Source: DASYHS01 sp035998295
Lineage (GTDB): Bacteria > Pseudomonadota > Alphaproteobacteria > Azospirillales > Azospirillaceae
DNA: 45,661 bases
Assembly: GCF_035998295.1 (NCBI RefSeq)
Contig: NZ_DASYHS010000011.1
Span: 1-45,661 of the forward strand
Reading direction: 5' to 3'
Of this stretch, positions 32,757 to 41,101 are shown in pieces. Within the stretch, counting starts at the first letter, position 1. Each line of letters begins with the position of its first letter. The notes below the pieces were generated by a model, which saw only the letters and a program-made list of their open reading frames with translations, searched no databases and was not told the DNA's origin. Made by a program: the position numbers and the translations under genes.

Positions 32757-33347
32757 ATGGACATGTCAGTCGTGCAGTCGATCTGCGTCTATTGCGGCGC
32801 TTCCAGCCGGGTGGACGAGACGTACAAGACCGTCGCTCATGATTTCGGGGCCGAGCTGGGCCGGCGGCGGCTCCAGATGGTCTATGGCGGCGGCCGGGTC
32901 GGCCTGATGGGGATCTGCGCCGACGCCGCGCTCGCGGCGGGCGGCCGGGTCGTCGGCATCATCCCGCAGCACCTCCAGTCGCTGGAAGTCGGGCATGGCG
33001 GGCTGACCGAGTTCCACGTCGTCGACAGCATGCACAGCAGGAAGCGCATGATGGTCGACCGCTCGGACGCCTTCGCGGTCCTGCCGGGCGGGCTCGGCAC
33101 CCTCGACGAGACGTTCGAGATCCTGACCTGGCGCCAGCTCCGCCTCCACGACAAGCCGGTGGTGCTCGTTAATGTCGGCGGCTACTGGGATCCCCTGCTG
33201 GCCCTCGTCGACCACATGATCGCGGCCGGCTTCGCCCAGCCGGGCCACCGCGGGCTGTTCGCCGTCGCCGACGGGGTCGAGGCCGCGTTCGAGGCGCTGT
33301 CGCGCGCGCCGGGCGAGAGCGTCCCTCCCGAGACGAAGTGGATGTGA
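32757..33347 (+). CDS. LOG-family nucleotide 5'-monophosphate phosphoribohydrolase
   Basis: A 196-residue cytosolic Rossmann-fold protein (TIGR00730/LOG type). The motifs VYGGGRVGLMG, DSMHSRKRMMVDRSDAFAVL and PGGLGTLDE (PGGxGTxxE) with the arginine that precedes it form the active site. Family members release ribose 5-phosphate from cytokinin nucleotides or AMP-like substrates, and bacterial ones are often mis-named lysine decarboxylases. Two in-frame ATGs (32757 and 32763) are close together; GCAGGGG precedes the first. It stands alone 154 bases before icd. Confidence 0.92.
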   Translation: MDMSVVQSICVYCGASSRVDETYKTVAHDFGAELGRRRLQMVYGGGRVGLMGICADAALAAGGRVVGIIPQHLQSLEVGHGGLTEFHVVDSMHSRKRMMVDRSDAFAVLPGGLGTLDETFEILTWRQLRLHDKPVVLVNVGGYWDPLLALVDHMIAAGFAQPGHRGLFAVADGVEAAFEALSRAPGESVPPETKWM

Positions 33348-33501
33348 GTGCCGGCAGCCGTGCAGTCTCCGGCTTCAGCACCTGTGCGGACGGTGCTATA
33401 AGACCGCCCGAATTCCAACCCGACGCCCACCAGACGCGCGGCCCGGCCCGCTCCGGCGCGCGGAAACCACGTACAAGACGCCCCAACGGGAGACCACAGA
33501 C

Positions 33502-34725
33502 ATGGCGAAGATCAAGGTCGTGAACCCCGTCGTCGAGCTCGACGGCGACGAGATGACCCGGATCATCTGGCAGTTCATCAAGGACAAGCTGATCCTGCCC
33601 TATCTCGACATCGACCTGAAATACTACGACCTCGGGATCGAGGAGCGGGACCGGACCGAGGACAAGATCACGGTCGACGCCGCCAAGGCGATCAAGCAGT
33701 ACGGCGTCGGCGTCAAATGCGCGACCATCACCCCCGACGAGGCGCGGGTCGAGGAGTTCGGCCTCAAGAAGATGTGGAAGTCGCCGAACGGCACGATCCG
33801 CAACCTGCTCGGCGGCACCGTCTTCCGCGAGCCGATCATCTGCCGCAACGTACCGCGCCTGGTGCCGGGCTGGACCCGGCCGATCATCATCGGCCGCCAT
33901 GCCTTCGGCGACCAGTACCGCGCGACCGACTTCCTGGTCCCCGGCCCCGGCAAGCTGACGCTGACCTTCCAGCCCGCCGACGGCGGCGCGCCGATCACGC
34001 ACGAGGTCTACGACTTCCCCGACGCCGGCGTCGCGATGGGGATGTACAACCTCGACGAAAGCATCCGCGGCTTCGCGCGCGCCTGCCTGAACTACGGCCT
34101 CTCGCGCAAGCTGCCGGTCTACCTGTCGACCAAGAACACGATCCTCAAGGCCTATGACGGCCGCTTCATGGACCTGTTCCAGGAGGTCTTCGACTGCGAG
34201 TTCAAGTCGGGCGTCGCCGCCGGCGGCATCACCTACGAGCACCGCCTGATCGACGACATGGTCGCCAGCGCCCTGAAGTGGGACGGCGGCTTCGTGTGGG
34301 CGTGCAAGAACTACGACGGCGACGTCCAGTCCGACACGGTCGCCCAGGGCTTCGGCTCGCTCGGCCTGATGACCTCGGTGCTCCTGACGCCGGACGGCAA
34401 GACCGTCGAGGCGGAGGCCGCCCACGGCACCGTGACCCGCCACTACCGCGAGCACCAGAAGGGCCGCGAGACCTCGACCAACCCGATCGCGTCGATCTTC
34501 GCTTGGACGCAGGGCCTGGCCTATCGCGGCCGCTTCGACGAAACCCCCGACGTGGTGCGCTTCGCCGAGACGCTGGAGAAGGTCTGCGTCGACACGGTCG
34601 AGGCCGGCGCCATGACCAAGGACCTCGCGATCCTGATCGGCCCGGACCAGCCCTGGCTGACCACCCGCCAGTTCCTCGACAAGCTCGACCAGAACCTCCA
34701 GGCGGCGATGTCCTCCTGGAGCTGA
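33502..34725 (+). CDS. icd: NADP-dependent isocitrate dehydrogenase
   Basis: A 407-residue cytosolic homodimeric enzyme that turns isocitrate into 2-oxoglutarate in the TCA cycle. The sequence is of the eukaryote-like class common in alphaproteobacteria: VVELDGDEMTRIIWQFIKDK at the start, SPNGTIRNLLGGTVFREPI as the isocitrate-binding loop, DDMVASALKWDGGFVWACKN with the metal-binding aspartates, and AAHGTVTRHYREHQKG near the NADP site. Length is normal. GGGAGACC precedes the ATG. The stop codon lies within the first of three 14-base tandem repeats, and a strong hairpin follows. Confidence 0.97.
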   Translation: MAKIKVVNPVVELDGDEMTRIIWQFIKDKLILPYLDIDLKYYDLGIEERDRTEDKITVDAAKAIKQYGVGVKCATITPDEARVEEFGLKKMWKSPNGTIRNLLGGTVFREPIICRNVPRLVPGWTRPIIIGRHAFGDQYRATDFLVPGPGKLTLTFQPADGGAPITHEVYDFPDAGVAMGMYNLDESIRGFARACLNYGLSRKLPVYLSTKNTILKAYDGRFMDLFQEVFDCEFKSGVAAGGITYEHRLIDDMVASALKWDGGFVWACKNYDGDVQSDTVAQGFGSLGLMTSVLLTPDGKTVEAEAAHGTVTRHYREHQKGRETSTNPIASIFAWTQGLAYRGRFDETPDVVRFAETLEKVCVDTVEAGAMTKDLAILIGPDQPWLTTRQFLDKLDQNLQAAMSSWS

Positions 34726-34757
34726 CCGGCTGGAACTGACCGGCTGGAGCCGACCGG
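34716..34757. repeat. Three 14-base tandem repeats across the icd stop codon
   Basis: CTGGAGCTGACCGG, CTGGAACTGACCGG and CTGGAGCCGACCGG follow without gaps. The icd TGA (34723-34725) is in the first copy. The second copy differs by one base and the third by one other, so the array arose by recent duplication of the gene end. Confidence 0.75.
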
Positions 34758-34761
34758 GACC

Positions 34762-34787
34762 GGCGCCCCTTCGCGGGAAGGGGCGCC
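34762..34787. terminator. Bidirectional hairpin between icd and gldA-like gene
   Basis: A perfect 11-base stem (GGCGCCCCTTC pairing with GAAGGGGCGCC) closes a GCGG loop between two convergent genes. No T-run follows on either strand, so it may stall or protect transcript ends rather than act as a classical intrinsic terminator. Confidence 0.6.
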
Positions 34788-34793
34788 ATACCC

Positions 34794-35888
34794 TCAGCGT
34801 GCCGCGCGGCGGCGCCGGCCCTCGGCGTCGACGGCCTTCAGGGCGGCCAGCACGCGGCGCGGCGTCACCTCGGTCGGCTCGTTGTGGATCGTCTCGCCGG
34901 GCTGGCAGGCCCGCTCGGCGACCAGCATCAGCCGCTCGTCGCCGACCCCCGCCAGCCCGATGTCGGCCAGCGTGGTCGGCAGGCCGACCGCCTCGCAGAA
35001 GCTGAACACCTCGTCGGCCAGCGCCGGCGGGCGCCCGGTCAGCGCCAGCAGCGCCAGCGTGCCGATCGCGACCTTCTCGCCGTGCCAGAAGCGGTGCGTC
35101 TCGTGCAGCGCGGTCAGGCCGTTGTGGATCGCATGCGCCGCGGCGAGCCCGCCGCTCTCGAAACCCAGGCCGCTCAGCAGCGTGTTCGCCTCGACGATGC
35201 GCTCCAGCGCCGGCGTCACCACCCCGGCCTCGCAGGCGGTGCGCGCCGCGACCCCGTATTCCAGCAGCGTGTCGTAGCACAGCCGGGACAGCGCGTAGGC
35301 CGTCATCGGCCCGGGCCGTCCCGTCATGTTGACGCCGCCCCGGGTGCGGCAGTCCTCGGCCTCGAACCACGTCGACAGCGCGTCGCCCATGCCGGAGACC
35401 AGCAGGCGCACCGGCGCCCGCGCGACGACGCCGGTGTCGACCAGGACGAGGTCGGGGTTGCGCGGCAGCACGAGATAGCGCTCGAACGCGCCTTCGGGCG
35501 TGTAGATCACCGACAGCGCGCTGCACGGCGCGTCGGTCGAGGCGATCGTCGGCACGACCGCGACCGGCCTGTCGAGGCAGTGCGCGACCGCCTTCGCGGT
35601 GTCGAGCGCCTTGCCCCCGCCGATGCCGACGACGACGTTGACGTCCCGCTCCCGCCCCATCCGGGCCAGCCGGTCGATCTCATGGCCCGAGCATTCGCCG
35701 CCGAACCGCTCGCGATGGATGCACGGCCCCTCCCGGTCCCATTGGAGGCCGGACGCGAGCGTGTCGAACGCGAACGGGTCCAGGACGCCGAGCGCCCGCC
35801 CGCCGAGGCGCAGCAGTTCGCCGCCGAGCTGATCGAGCGCGCCGTCGCCCTGGACGTAGCGGCCGGGAAAGATAGCGGTCGTGATCAT
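34794..35888 (-). CDS. gldA: Glycerol dehydrogenase-like iron/zinc alcohol dehydrogenase
   Basis: A 364-residue cytosolic family III metal-dependent dehydrogenase. The NAD-binding stretch is VGIGGGKALDTAKAVA (88-102), followed by PTIASTDAPCSALSVIYT. The metal ligands expected for GldA are present: D169 in SGMGDALSTWFEAE, H252 in AAAHAIHNGLT and H269 in RFWHGEKVAIG. The glycerol-to-dihydroxyacetone reaction is the family's main activity, but related diols are possible. The start is ATG 35888, where similarity begins; the frame is open upstream to 36035. It is convergent with icd and divergent from the MFS transporter gene. Confidence 0.9.
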   Translation of the reverse strand: MITTAIFPGRYVQGDGALDQLGGELLRLGGRALGVLDPFAFDTLASGLQWDREGPCIHRERFGGECSGHEIDRLARMGRERDVNVVVGIGGGKALDTAKAVAHCLDRPVAVVPTIASTDAPCSALSVIYTPEGAFERYLVLPRNPDLVLVDTGVVARAPVRLLVSGMGDALSTWFEAEDCRTRGGVNMTGRPGPMTAYALSRLCYDTLLEYGVAARTACEAGVVTPALERIVEANTLLSGLGFESGGLAAAHAIHNGLTALHETHRFWHGEKVAIGTLALLALTGRPPALADEVFSFCEAVGLPTTLADIGLAGVGDERLMLVAERACQPGETIHNEPTEVTPRRVLAALKAVDAEGRRRRAAR

Positions 35889-36037
35889 GGCATCCATTCT
35901 TCGCTGGGAGTGGCCGGACCAAGACGACCCGATCCCACCCGTCCCCGCCATGACCTGGGTCAAGCCGTCGCGATGCTCGCGCAACGGAACGGACCGCAGT
36001 AGAATGTTACGGTCCCGCCACGCTGCGAACGGCATCC

Positions 36038-37354
36038 ATGACGTCCAACCGGCCCGATCCCGCCACGCTGACGGTCTGGATTCTCATCGTCGGGACCGGC
36101 CTTGCCACTCTGGCGCGCGCCCTCAGCATCCCATTCCTGGCGATCCATCTCGCCGCCGATCTCGGACTGGACGCCGTCACCATCGGCGTGGTGGTCGGGG
36201 CCGGCCCCGTGTTCGGCATGGCAGCCGGCCCGCTGGGCGGCGGCCTCTCCGACCGGATGGGGCGCCGTCCGGTCCTGGCCGGCGCTCTCGCCGTGTCCGC
36301 GCTCGCCTTCCTGGGGCTGCAGTTCGCCGGCGACGCCTGGGCATACCTGGTTCTGAACCTGCTGGTCCACGGCGCCGCCTCGGTGATCGAGCCGGTCTCC
36401 CGTTCCGCGATGAGCGACTGCCTCGCGCCGGAGCGACGCCTGAAGGCTTTCTCGCGCCGCTACGTCGCCATCAATCTCGGCTACGCCGTCGGTCCCCTGC
36501 TCGCGGCTTCCGCCGGCTTGGCCGGCGCGCCGCTTTTCGCCGCCGCCGCCGTCGCCTACGGCCTGTTCGCCCTGGCGGTCGCCGCGACCCCGATGCCGGC
36601 CGGCCATGCGGACCGGGTCGGCGCGGATCGGGGCGGCGCGGACGGGAGCCCGACCCTGCGCCGGTGCATCGCCGTCGCGAGCTCGGACCGGCGCCTTCTG
36701 TGCTTCGTCGTGGGAACGACGCTGACGCTCGCCGTGCATGGCCAGATGTCGGTCACGCTCTCGCAGTACCTGGCCGCCAATTTCGAGGACGGCGTCGGCC
36801 TGCTGGCGATCCTGCTGACCGCCAACGCCGTCACGGTCCTCTCGATGCAGGGCCTGGCGACCCGCGTGATATCCCGCATCGGCCCGATGCGGGCCCTGGT
36901 GATCGGCTGCGTCGGCCTGCTGGCCGGAGAGGTCGGGTTCGCGGCGGCGGGCGACGTCGTGGCGTTGGTGATCGCCATGATCGTGTTCACCCTGGGCGAG
37001 GTCCTGCTCATCCCTTCCGAGTTCATGCTGGTGGACGAGATCGCCCCGCCGCCGCTGCGGGGCACCTATTTCGGTGCCCAGGGCCTGTCTTCCGTCGGCA
37101 ACTTCCTCGGCCCCTGGCTCGGCGGCATCGCGCTCGTCCACGCCGGCGGCGTTGCCATGTTCCTGACCATGGGCCTCCTCGCCGTCCTGGGGGCGGCCGT
37201 GTTCGCGTACGGGCGCGGGCTGCCGCCGGGCCGGGCCGCCGGCGTGCCGGCGGACGCCCTGCCCCCGCGCGGGCCGGACGGCGCCGCCGGATCCCGCCTC
37301 GGCATGCCTTCGCCGCTCGGCGCAATGGTCGTGCGGCTGCATTCTGCCGCTTGA
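36038..37354 (+). CDS. MFS transporter
   Basis: A 438-residue inner-membrane transporter with twelve predicted helices. The loop 2-3 motif GGGLSDRMGRRPVLAGALAVS is the MFS signature, and FSRRYVAINLGYAVGPLLAA marks helix 5. Similarity is to multidrug-type exporters (MdtH-like), but the substrate is unknown. A proline/glycine-rich C-terminal tail follows the last helix. Its TGA overlaps the TTGACA box of the amide-operon promoter, so that promoter begins right at the gene end. Confidence 0.92.
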   Translation: MTSNRPDPATLTVWILIVGTGLATLARALSIPFLAIHLAADLGLDAVTIGVVVGAGPVFGMAAGPLGGGLSDRMGRRPVLAGALAVSALAFLGLQFAGDAWAYLVLNLLVHGAASVIEPVSRSAMSDCLAPERRLKAFSRRYVAINLGYAVGPLLAASAGLAGAPLFAAAAVAYGLFALAVAATPMPAGHADRVGADRGGADGSPTLRRCIAVASSDRRLLCFVVGTTLTLAVHGQMSVTLSQYLAANFEDGVGLLAILLTANAVTVLSMQGLATRVISRIGPMRALVIGCVGLLAGEVGFAAAGDVVALVIAMIVFTLGEVLLIPSEFMLVDEIAPPPLRGTYFGAQGLSSVGNFLGPWLGGIALVHAGGVAMFLTMGLLAVLGAAVFAYGRGLPPGRAAGVPADALPPRGPDGAAGSRLGMPSPLGAMVVRLHSAA

Positions 37355-37381
37355 CAGGATCGGCACGGCTGATGCTCTAAT
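37351..37381 (+). promoter_or_regulatory. Promoter of the amide operon
   Basis: A consensus TTGACA at 37351-37356 has GCTCTA (17-base spacing) or TCTAAT (19-base spacing, 37376-37381) as -10 box. Transcripts would start near 37388, giving a leader of roughly 105 bases that holds two hairpins and a terminator. The -35 box overlaps the MFS stop codon. Confidence 0.6.
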
Positions 37382-37400
37382 ATCGAAACAATTTGATCGG

Positions 37401-37431
37401 CCGGCACGCCTGCCGGAGGGCAAACGAGCCC
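37401..37431 (+). ncRNA. Two-hexaloop ANTAR antiterminator site in amide-operon leader
   Basis: Two hairpins lie one base apart: CCGGC-ACGCCT-GCCGG (37401-37416) and GGGC-AAACGA-GCCC (37418-37431), each with a six-base loop starting with A. Paired hexaloop hairpins of this size are the known target of ANTAR proteins such as AmiR, NasR and EutV. Loop position 4 is C in both, while the published consensus, as I recall, has G there; G sits at position 3 and 5 instead. The right arm of the second hairpin is also the 5' arm of the terminator, so the two structures exclude each other. Confidence 0.65.
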
Positions 37432-37480
37432 CCAACCGTTTCCGCGGCCGCGGATTCCGGTTGCGGGGCTTTTTCGTTTT
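37427..37480 (+). terminator. Intrinsic terminator in leader (attenuator)
   Basis: Positions 37427-37438 (AGCCCCCAACCG) pair with 37458-37470 (CGGTTGCGGGGCT) in a 12-pair stem with one bulged C. A 14-base palindrome TCCGCGGCCGCGGA forms the apical helix. TTTTT (37470-37474), then CG and TTTT, follow. This is a strong intrinsic terminator just before the amiC-like gene, and it competes with the second hexaloop hairpin. Confidence 0.8.
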
Positions 37481-37493
37481 GGAGGGGTCTAGC

Positions 37494-38684
37494 TTGCGGT
37501 CCGCCGTGCCGGAACACCCGATCGGTCTTCTCTACTCCACGACCGGCACCTACGCCGCGATCGGCCGCGACGCGCTGGACGGCGCCCTGATGGCGCTGGA
37601 CGAGGTCAACGCCGACCCCGCCTTCCCCTTCCGCCTCCAGGCGCTGGTCGAGAACCCCGGCGGCGTGATCGACCGCTACCACGGCGCCTGCGAAAGCCTG
37701 ATCCGCGACCGGGGCTGCCGCCACGTCGTCGGCACGATCACCTCGCTCAGCCGCAAGGAGGTGCTGCCGATCATCGAGAAGCACGACGCCCTGCTCTGGT
37801 ACATGTGCCCCTACGAGGGGTTCGAGTGCTCGGACAACGTCGTCTACACCGGCGCGTGCCCCAACCAGCACATCGTGCCGCTGTTCCATCACGTCCTGCC
37901 CCGCTACGGCACGCGCGGCTATCTCGCCGGCTCCAACTACATCTGGGGCTGGGAGACCAACCGCATCGCCCGCGAGCTGATCGCGGCCTGCCGCGGCGAG
38001 GTCGTCGCCGAGCGATACCTGCCGCTCGGCAGCGAGGACGTCGGCCGCCTCGTGGCCGAGATCGCCGACAAGCGCCCTGACTTCGTGCTCAACAACCTGA
38101 TCGGCCCGTCCAGCTACGCCTTCTTCCACGCGATGCGCAAGCTGGCCGAACACGATCCCGCCTTCAGCCCCGACCGCTGCCCGATCGTGAGCTGCAACCT
38201 CACGGAATGCGAGCTGGCGCTGATCGGCGACGGCGCGGTCGGCCACCTGTCCTCGGCGATCTGGTTCGAGGGCGTGCCGGGCGAGGCCAGCCGCGACTTC
38301 GTGGCCCGCGCCCGCGCCCGCCTGGGCGCCGGCCGCCCGCTCTCGGCCTTCCTCGTCGGCGGCTACCAGGCCGTCCGCATCCTGGCCGAAGCGCTGCGCG
38401 AGGCCGGCACGCCGGATCTCGGCGCCGTAAGGCCCGTGGTGACCGGCCGGGCCTTCGACATGCCGGCCGGCCGGGTGCGCATCGACCCGCGCACCAACCA
38501 CGCCGAGCTGACGCCCCATCTCGGCCGCATCGCCGCCGGCGGGCGGTTCGAGATCATCGCGAGCGCGGCCGGCCCGGTCGCTCCCGACCCCTATCTCGTC
38601 CATTTCGATCCGGAGAGCCTGGCGGCCCTGGTCCGGCGCTCCGGCCGGCGCCCGGACGGCCCGATCCTGAAGGTCGTGACATGA
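37494..38684 (+). CDS. amiC: AmiC-like amide sensor (periplasmic-binding-protein fold)
   Basis: A 396-residue cytosolic protein without signal peptide. It starts PEHPIGLLYSTTGTYAAIGR and continues with GALMALDEVNADPAFPFRLQ, and has YMCPYEGFECSDNVVYTGACPNQ, GSNYIWGWETNRIARE and NLIGPSSYAFFHAM, all typical of the AmiC/urea-binding branch. AmiC holds AmiR inactive until an amide binds. Because a terminator ends at about 37480, translation must start after it. TTG 37494 has GGAGGGG (37481-37487) at good distance, so I prefer it to the TTG at 37461 inside the hairpin. The stop overlaps the amiR-like start by four bases. Confidence 0.9.
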   Translation: MRSAVPEHPIGLLYSTTGTYAAIGRDALDGALMALDEVNADPAFPFRLQALVENPGGVIDRYHGACESLIRDRGCRHVVGTITSLSRKEVLPIIEKHDALLWYMCPYEGFECSDNVVYTGACPNQHIVPLFHHVLPRYGTRGYLAGSNYIWGWETNRIARELIAACRGEVVAERYLPLGSEDVGRLVAEIADKRPDFVLNNLIGPSSYAFFHAMRKLAEHDPAFSPDRCPIVSCNLTECELALIGDGAVGHLSSAIWFEGVPGEASRDFVARARARLGAGRPLSAFLVGGYQAVRILAEALREAGTPDLGAVRPVVTGRAFDMPAGRVRIDPRTNHAELTPHLGRIAAGGRFEIIASAAGPVAPDPYLVHFDPESLAALVRRSGRRPDGPILKVVT

Positions 38685-39283
38685 CCGCGAAGTCCTTCCC
38701 GATCCCCAATTTCCGCGCCTGGCGCGCCGTCGTCCTCCACCGGCCCAGCCCGGCGGCCGACGGCGTGCTGCGCCAGCTCGAGCGCCTCGGCATCGAGGCG
38801 CGCCAGCTCTGGCCGGAGCTGGAGCCGGCGCCCCCGGGCCCCGACGTCGTCTTCTTCGACGCCGACATGGGCTATGACGGCCAGTTCCCCTGGCCCATCG
38901 GCGAGCCGCCGGTGCCCCTCGTGGCCCTGGTCGGCTCCGAGGCGCCGGGCCGCCTCGAATGGGTGCTCGGCCAGGGGGCGACCGCGCATCTGATGAAGCC
39001 GGTGCAGTCCGGCGGAGTCTACAGCGCGCTGGTGGTCGCCTGCCACGGCTTCGCGCTGCGCCGCGCGCTCGACCGCGAGATCGGCGACCTGCGCGGCCGG
39101 CTGCGGCGCCGGCCCCGGGTCGCGCGCGCGCTCGCCGGGGTGATGACCGCCCACGGCATCGACGAGACGGAGGCGATGCGCCGCATCCGCGCCGCCGCGA
39201 TGGAGCGCCGGCAGACGATCGAGGACTACTGCGACGGCCTGCTGGCCGGGCGCGGCGCGAGAGCGGCGGGGCGCGAGGCATGA
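38681..39283 (+). CDS. amiR: AmiR-like ANTAR antitermination protein
   Basis: A 200-residue protein. The N-terminal half is a pseudo-receiver (AVVLHRPSPAADGVLRQLER, DVVFFDADMG, HLMKPV), then a coiled coil (RRALDREIGDLRGRLRR), then the C-terminal ANTAR RNA-binding domain (ARALAGVMTAHGIDETEAMR followed by AAAMERRQTIEDY). AmiR binds the leader RNA and stops terminator formation, letting transcription enter the operon. The leader here has the matching two-hairpin site. Both its start and its stop overlap the neighbours by four bases (ATGA), so AmiC and AmiR should be made in fixed proportion. Confidence 0.92.
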   Translation: MTAKSFPIPNFRAWRAVVLHRPSPAADGVLRQLERLGIEARQLWPELEPAPPGPDVVFFDADMGYDGQFPWPIGEPPVPLVALVGSEAPGRLEWVLGQGATAHLMKPVQSGGVYSALVVACHGFALRRALDREIGDLRGRLRRRPRVARALAGVMTAHGIDETEAMRRIRAAAMERRQTIEDYCDGLLAGRGARAAGREA

Positions 39284-40128
39284 CCGTGCTGCGCGACCTG
39301 CTCCGCCGCCCCCTCGCCCTGTTCGGCCTGCTCGTGGTCGGGGCCGTCGTGGCCCTCGCCGTCCTGGCGCCGCTGGTCGCCCCCTACGATCCCGACGCGC
39401 AGATGTTCGAGGGGCTGACGCTGGAGGGAGCGCCGCTGCCGCCCAACGCGGAGTTCCCGCTCGGCACCGACCTGCTGGGCCGCGACCTGTTCTCGCGCCT
39501 GCTGTACGGGGCGCGGACCTCGCTGGTGATCGGCGTCGTCGCGAACGGCATCGCGGTGACGCTCGGCACCCTGATCGGCATCGTCGCCGGCTTCTTCGGC
39601 GGCTGGACCGCGACCGTGCTGATGCGCTTCACCGACCTGATGATGGCGTTCCCGGCACTCCTGCTGGCGATCGTGCTGGCGGCGCTGTTCACGCCCAGCC
39701 TGTGGATCGTGGCCCTGGTGATCGCGATGGTGAACTGGGTCCAGGTCGCGCGCGTCGTCTACACCGAGACCCGCTCCCTGGCCGAGCGCGACTTCGTCGA
39801 GGCGGAGTGGAGCATCGGCGCCGGGCGCTGGCGCATCCTGTTCCGCCACATCTTGCCCCACCTCGTCTCGACCGTCGTCGTCTGGGGCACGCTCGGCATC
39901 GCGACCACGGTGCTGCTCGAGGCGACGCTCAGCTATCTCGGGATCGGCGTCCAGCCGCCGACGCCGAGCTGGGGCAACATCATCTTCGAGAACCAGACCT
40001 ACTTCACGACGGCGCCCTGGCTCGTGTTCTTCCCCGGCGTCGCGATCATCCTGCTCGCCCTCGCCTTCAACCTCGTCGGCGACGCGCTGCGCGACATCCT
40101 CGACCCGACGCAGAAGGGGCGGCACTGA
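39280..40128 (+). CDS. ABC transporter permease, DppC/OppC type
   Basis: A 282-residue inner-membrane protein. The N-terminal first helix is followed by APYDPDAQM and FPLGTDLLGRDLFSRLLYGARTSL, the DppC signature. The EAA loop is EAEWSIGAGRWRILFRHILPH, which contacts the ATPase. About six membrane helices. It imports substrate from the binding protein encoded two genes downstream; operon context makes amides or small peptides the likely cargo. Its start overlaps the amiR-like stop by four bases and its end overlaps the next permease by one. Confidence 0.93.
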   Translation: MTVLRDLLRRPLALFGLLVVGAVVALAVLAPLVAPYDPDAQMFEGLTLEGAPLPPNAEFPLGTDLLGRDLFSRLLYGARTSLVIGVVANGIAVTLGTLIGIVAGFFGGWTATVLMRFTDLMMAFPALLLAIVLAALFTPSLWIVALVIAMVNWVQVARVVYTETRSLAERDFVEAEWSIGAGRWRILFRHILPHLVSTVVVWGTLGIATTVLLEATLSYLGIGVQPPTPSWGNIIFENQTYFTTAPWLVFFPGVAIILLALAFNLVGDALRDILDPTQKGRH

Positions 40129-41048
40129 TGGCGGCCTACGTCCTGCGGCGCATCCTCCAGGCGGCCCTGATCCTGCTCGGCGTCACCCTCGTGACCTTCG
40201 CCCTGCTCTACCTCCTGCCCGCCGACCCGGCGCGCCAGATCGCGGGGCGCAGCGCCAGCGCCGAGACGGTCGCGAACATCCGCCACCAGCTCGGCCTCGA
40301 CCGCCCCTTCCACGTGCAGTACCTGCGCTATCTCGGCGCGCTCGCGCACGGCGACCTCGGCCGGTCCTACCTGCAGCGGGCGGAAGTGTCGGACCTGATC
40401 GCGTCCCGCCTGCCCGCCAGCCTGCTGCTGATGGTCGGCGCCATCGCGTGCGAGCTGCTGTTCGGCCTGACCTCGGGCGTGCTGGCGGCGCTCAGGCGCA
40501 ACACGCTGACCGACCGCACCTTGATGGTCGCCTCCTTCGTCGGCGTCTCGGCGCCGCAGTTCGTCGTCGGGATCCTGCTGCTCTACGTGTTCGCGGTGCA
40601 GCTCGGCTGGTTCCCGATCGGCGGCTACGGCACCTTCGCCCACCTGGTCCTGCCCTCGGTGACGCTGGGCTTCCTCGGCGCCGGCTGGTACTCGCGCATG
40701 ATGCGCTCCAGCATGCTGGACGTGCTGCGCCAGGACTACGTCAGGACCGCGCGCGCCAAGGGCCTGACCCGCGCGCGGGTCGTGCTCGGCCATGCGCTGC
40801 CGAACGCCTTCCTGCCGATCGTCGCCATGATCGGCATCGACGTCGGCCTGTTCATGAGCGGCATCGTCGTCGTCGAGTCCGTCTTCGGCTGGCCCGGCAT
40901 CGGCCAGCTCGCCTGGCAGGCGATCCAGCGCGTCGACATCCCGATCATCATGGGGGTCACCCTCGTCTCGGCCGTCGCGATCGTCCTCGGCAACCTGGTC
41001 GCCGACCTCGTGGCCCCGCTGATCGACCCCCGCATCAAGCTCCGGTGA
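40128..41048 (+). CDS. ABC transporter permease, DppB/OppB type
   Basis: A 306-residue inner-membrane protein with about six helices. MAAYVLRRILQAALILLGVT and FALLYLLPADPARQIAG are the DppB-type start; the EAA loop is YVRTARAKGLTRARVVLGHALPN. It forms the channel together with the DppC-type subunit. The permease order here is C then B, the reverse of the usual dpp/opp order. The ATG overlaps the upstream stop by one base (TGATG). Confidence 0.93.
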   Translation: MAAYVLRRILQAALILLGVTLVTFALLYLLPADPARQIAGRSASAETVANIRHQLGLDRPFHVQYLRYLGALAHGDLGRSYLQRAEVSDLIASRLPASLLLMVGAIACELLFGLTSGVLAALRRNTLTDRTLMVASFVGVSAPQFVVGILLLYVFAVQLGWFPIGGYGTFAHLVLPSVTLGFLGAGWYSRMMRSSMLDVLRQDYVRTARAKGLTRARVVLGHALPNAFLPIVAMIGIDVGLFMSGIVVVESVFGWPGIGQLAWQAIQRVDIPIIMGVTLVSAVAIVLGNLVADLVAPLIDPRIKLR

Positions 41049-41101
41049 ACCGGCCGGGGCGCGGCCCCGGTCCCATGAACGACCACAGGGGAGACTTCGC
41101 C

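Noticed and set aside
33169..35526. A 785-residue minus-strand frame spanning icd
   Set aside because: It covers parts of three real genes in the wrong frame and shows no coherent domain.
36000..36005. TAGAAT as -10 box of the MFS gene
   Set aside because: No acceptable -35 box at 16-18 bases upstream (TCGCGC at 17).
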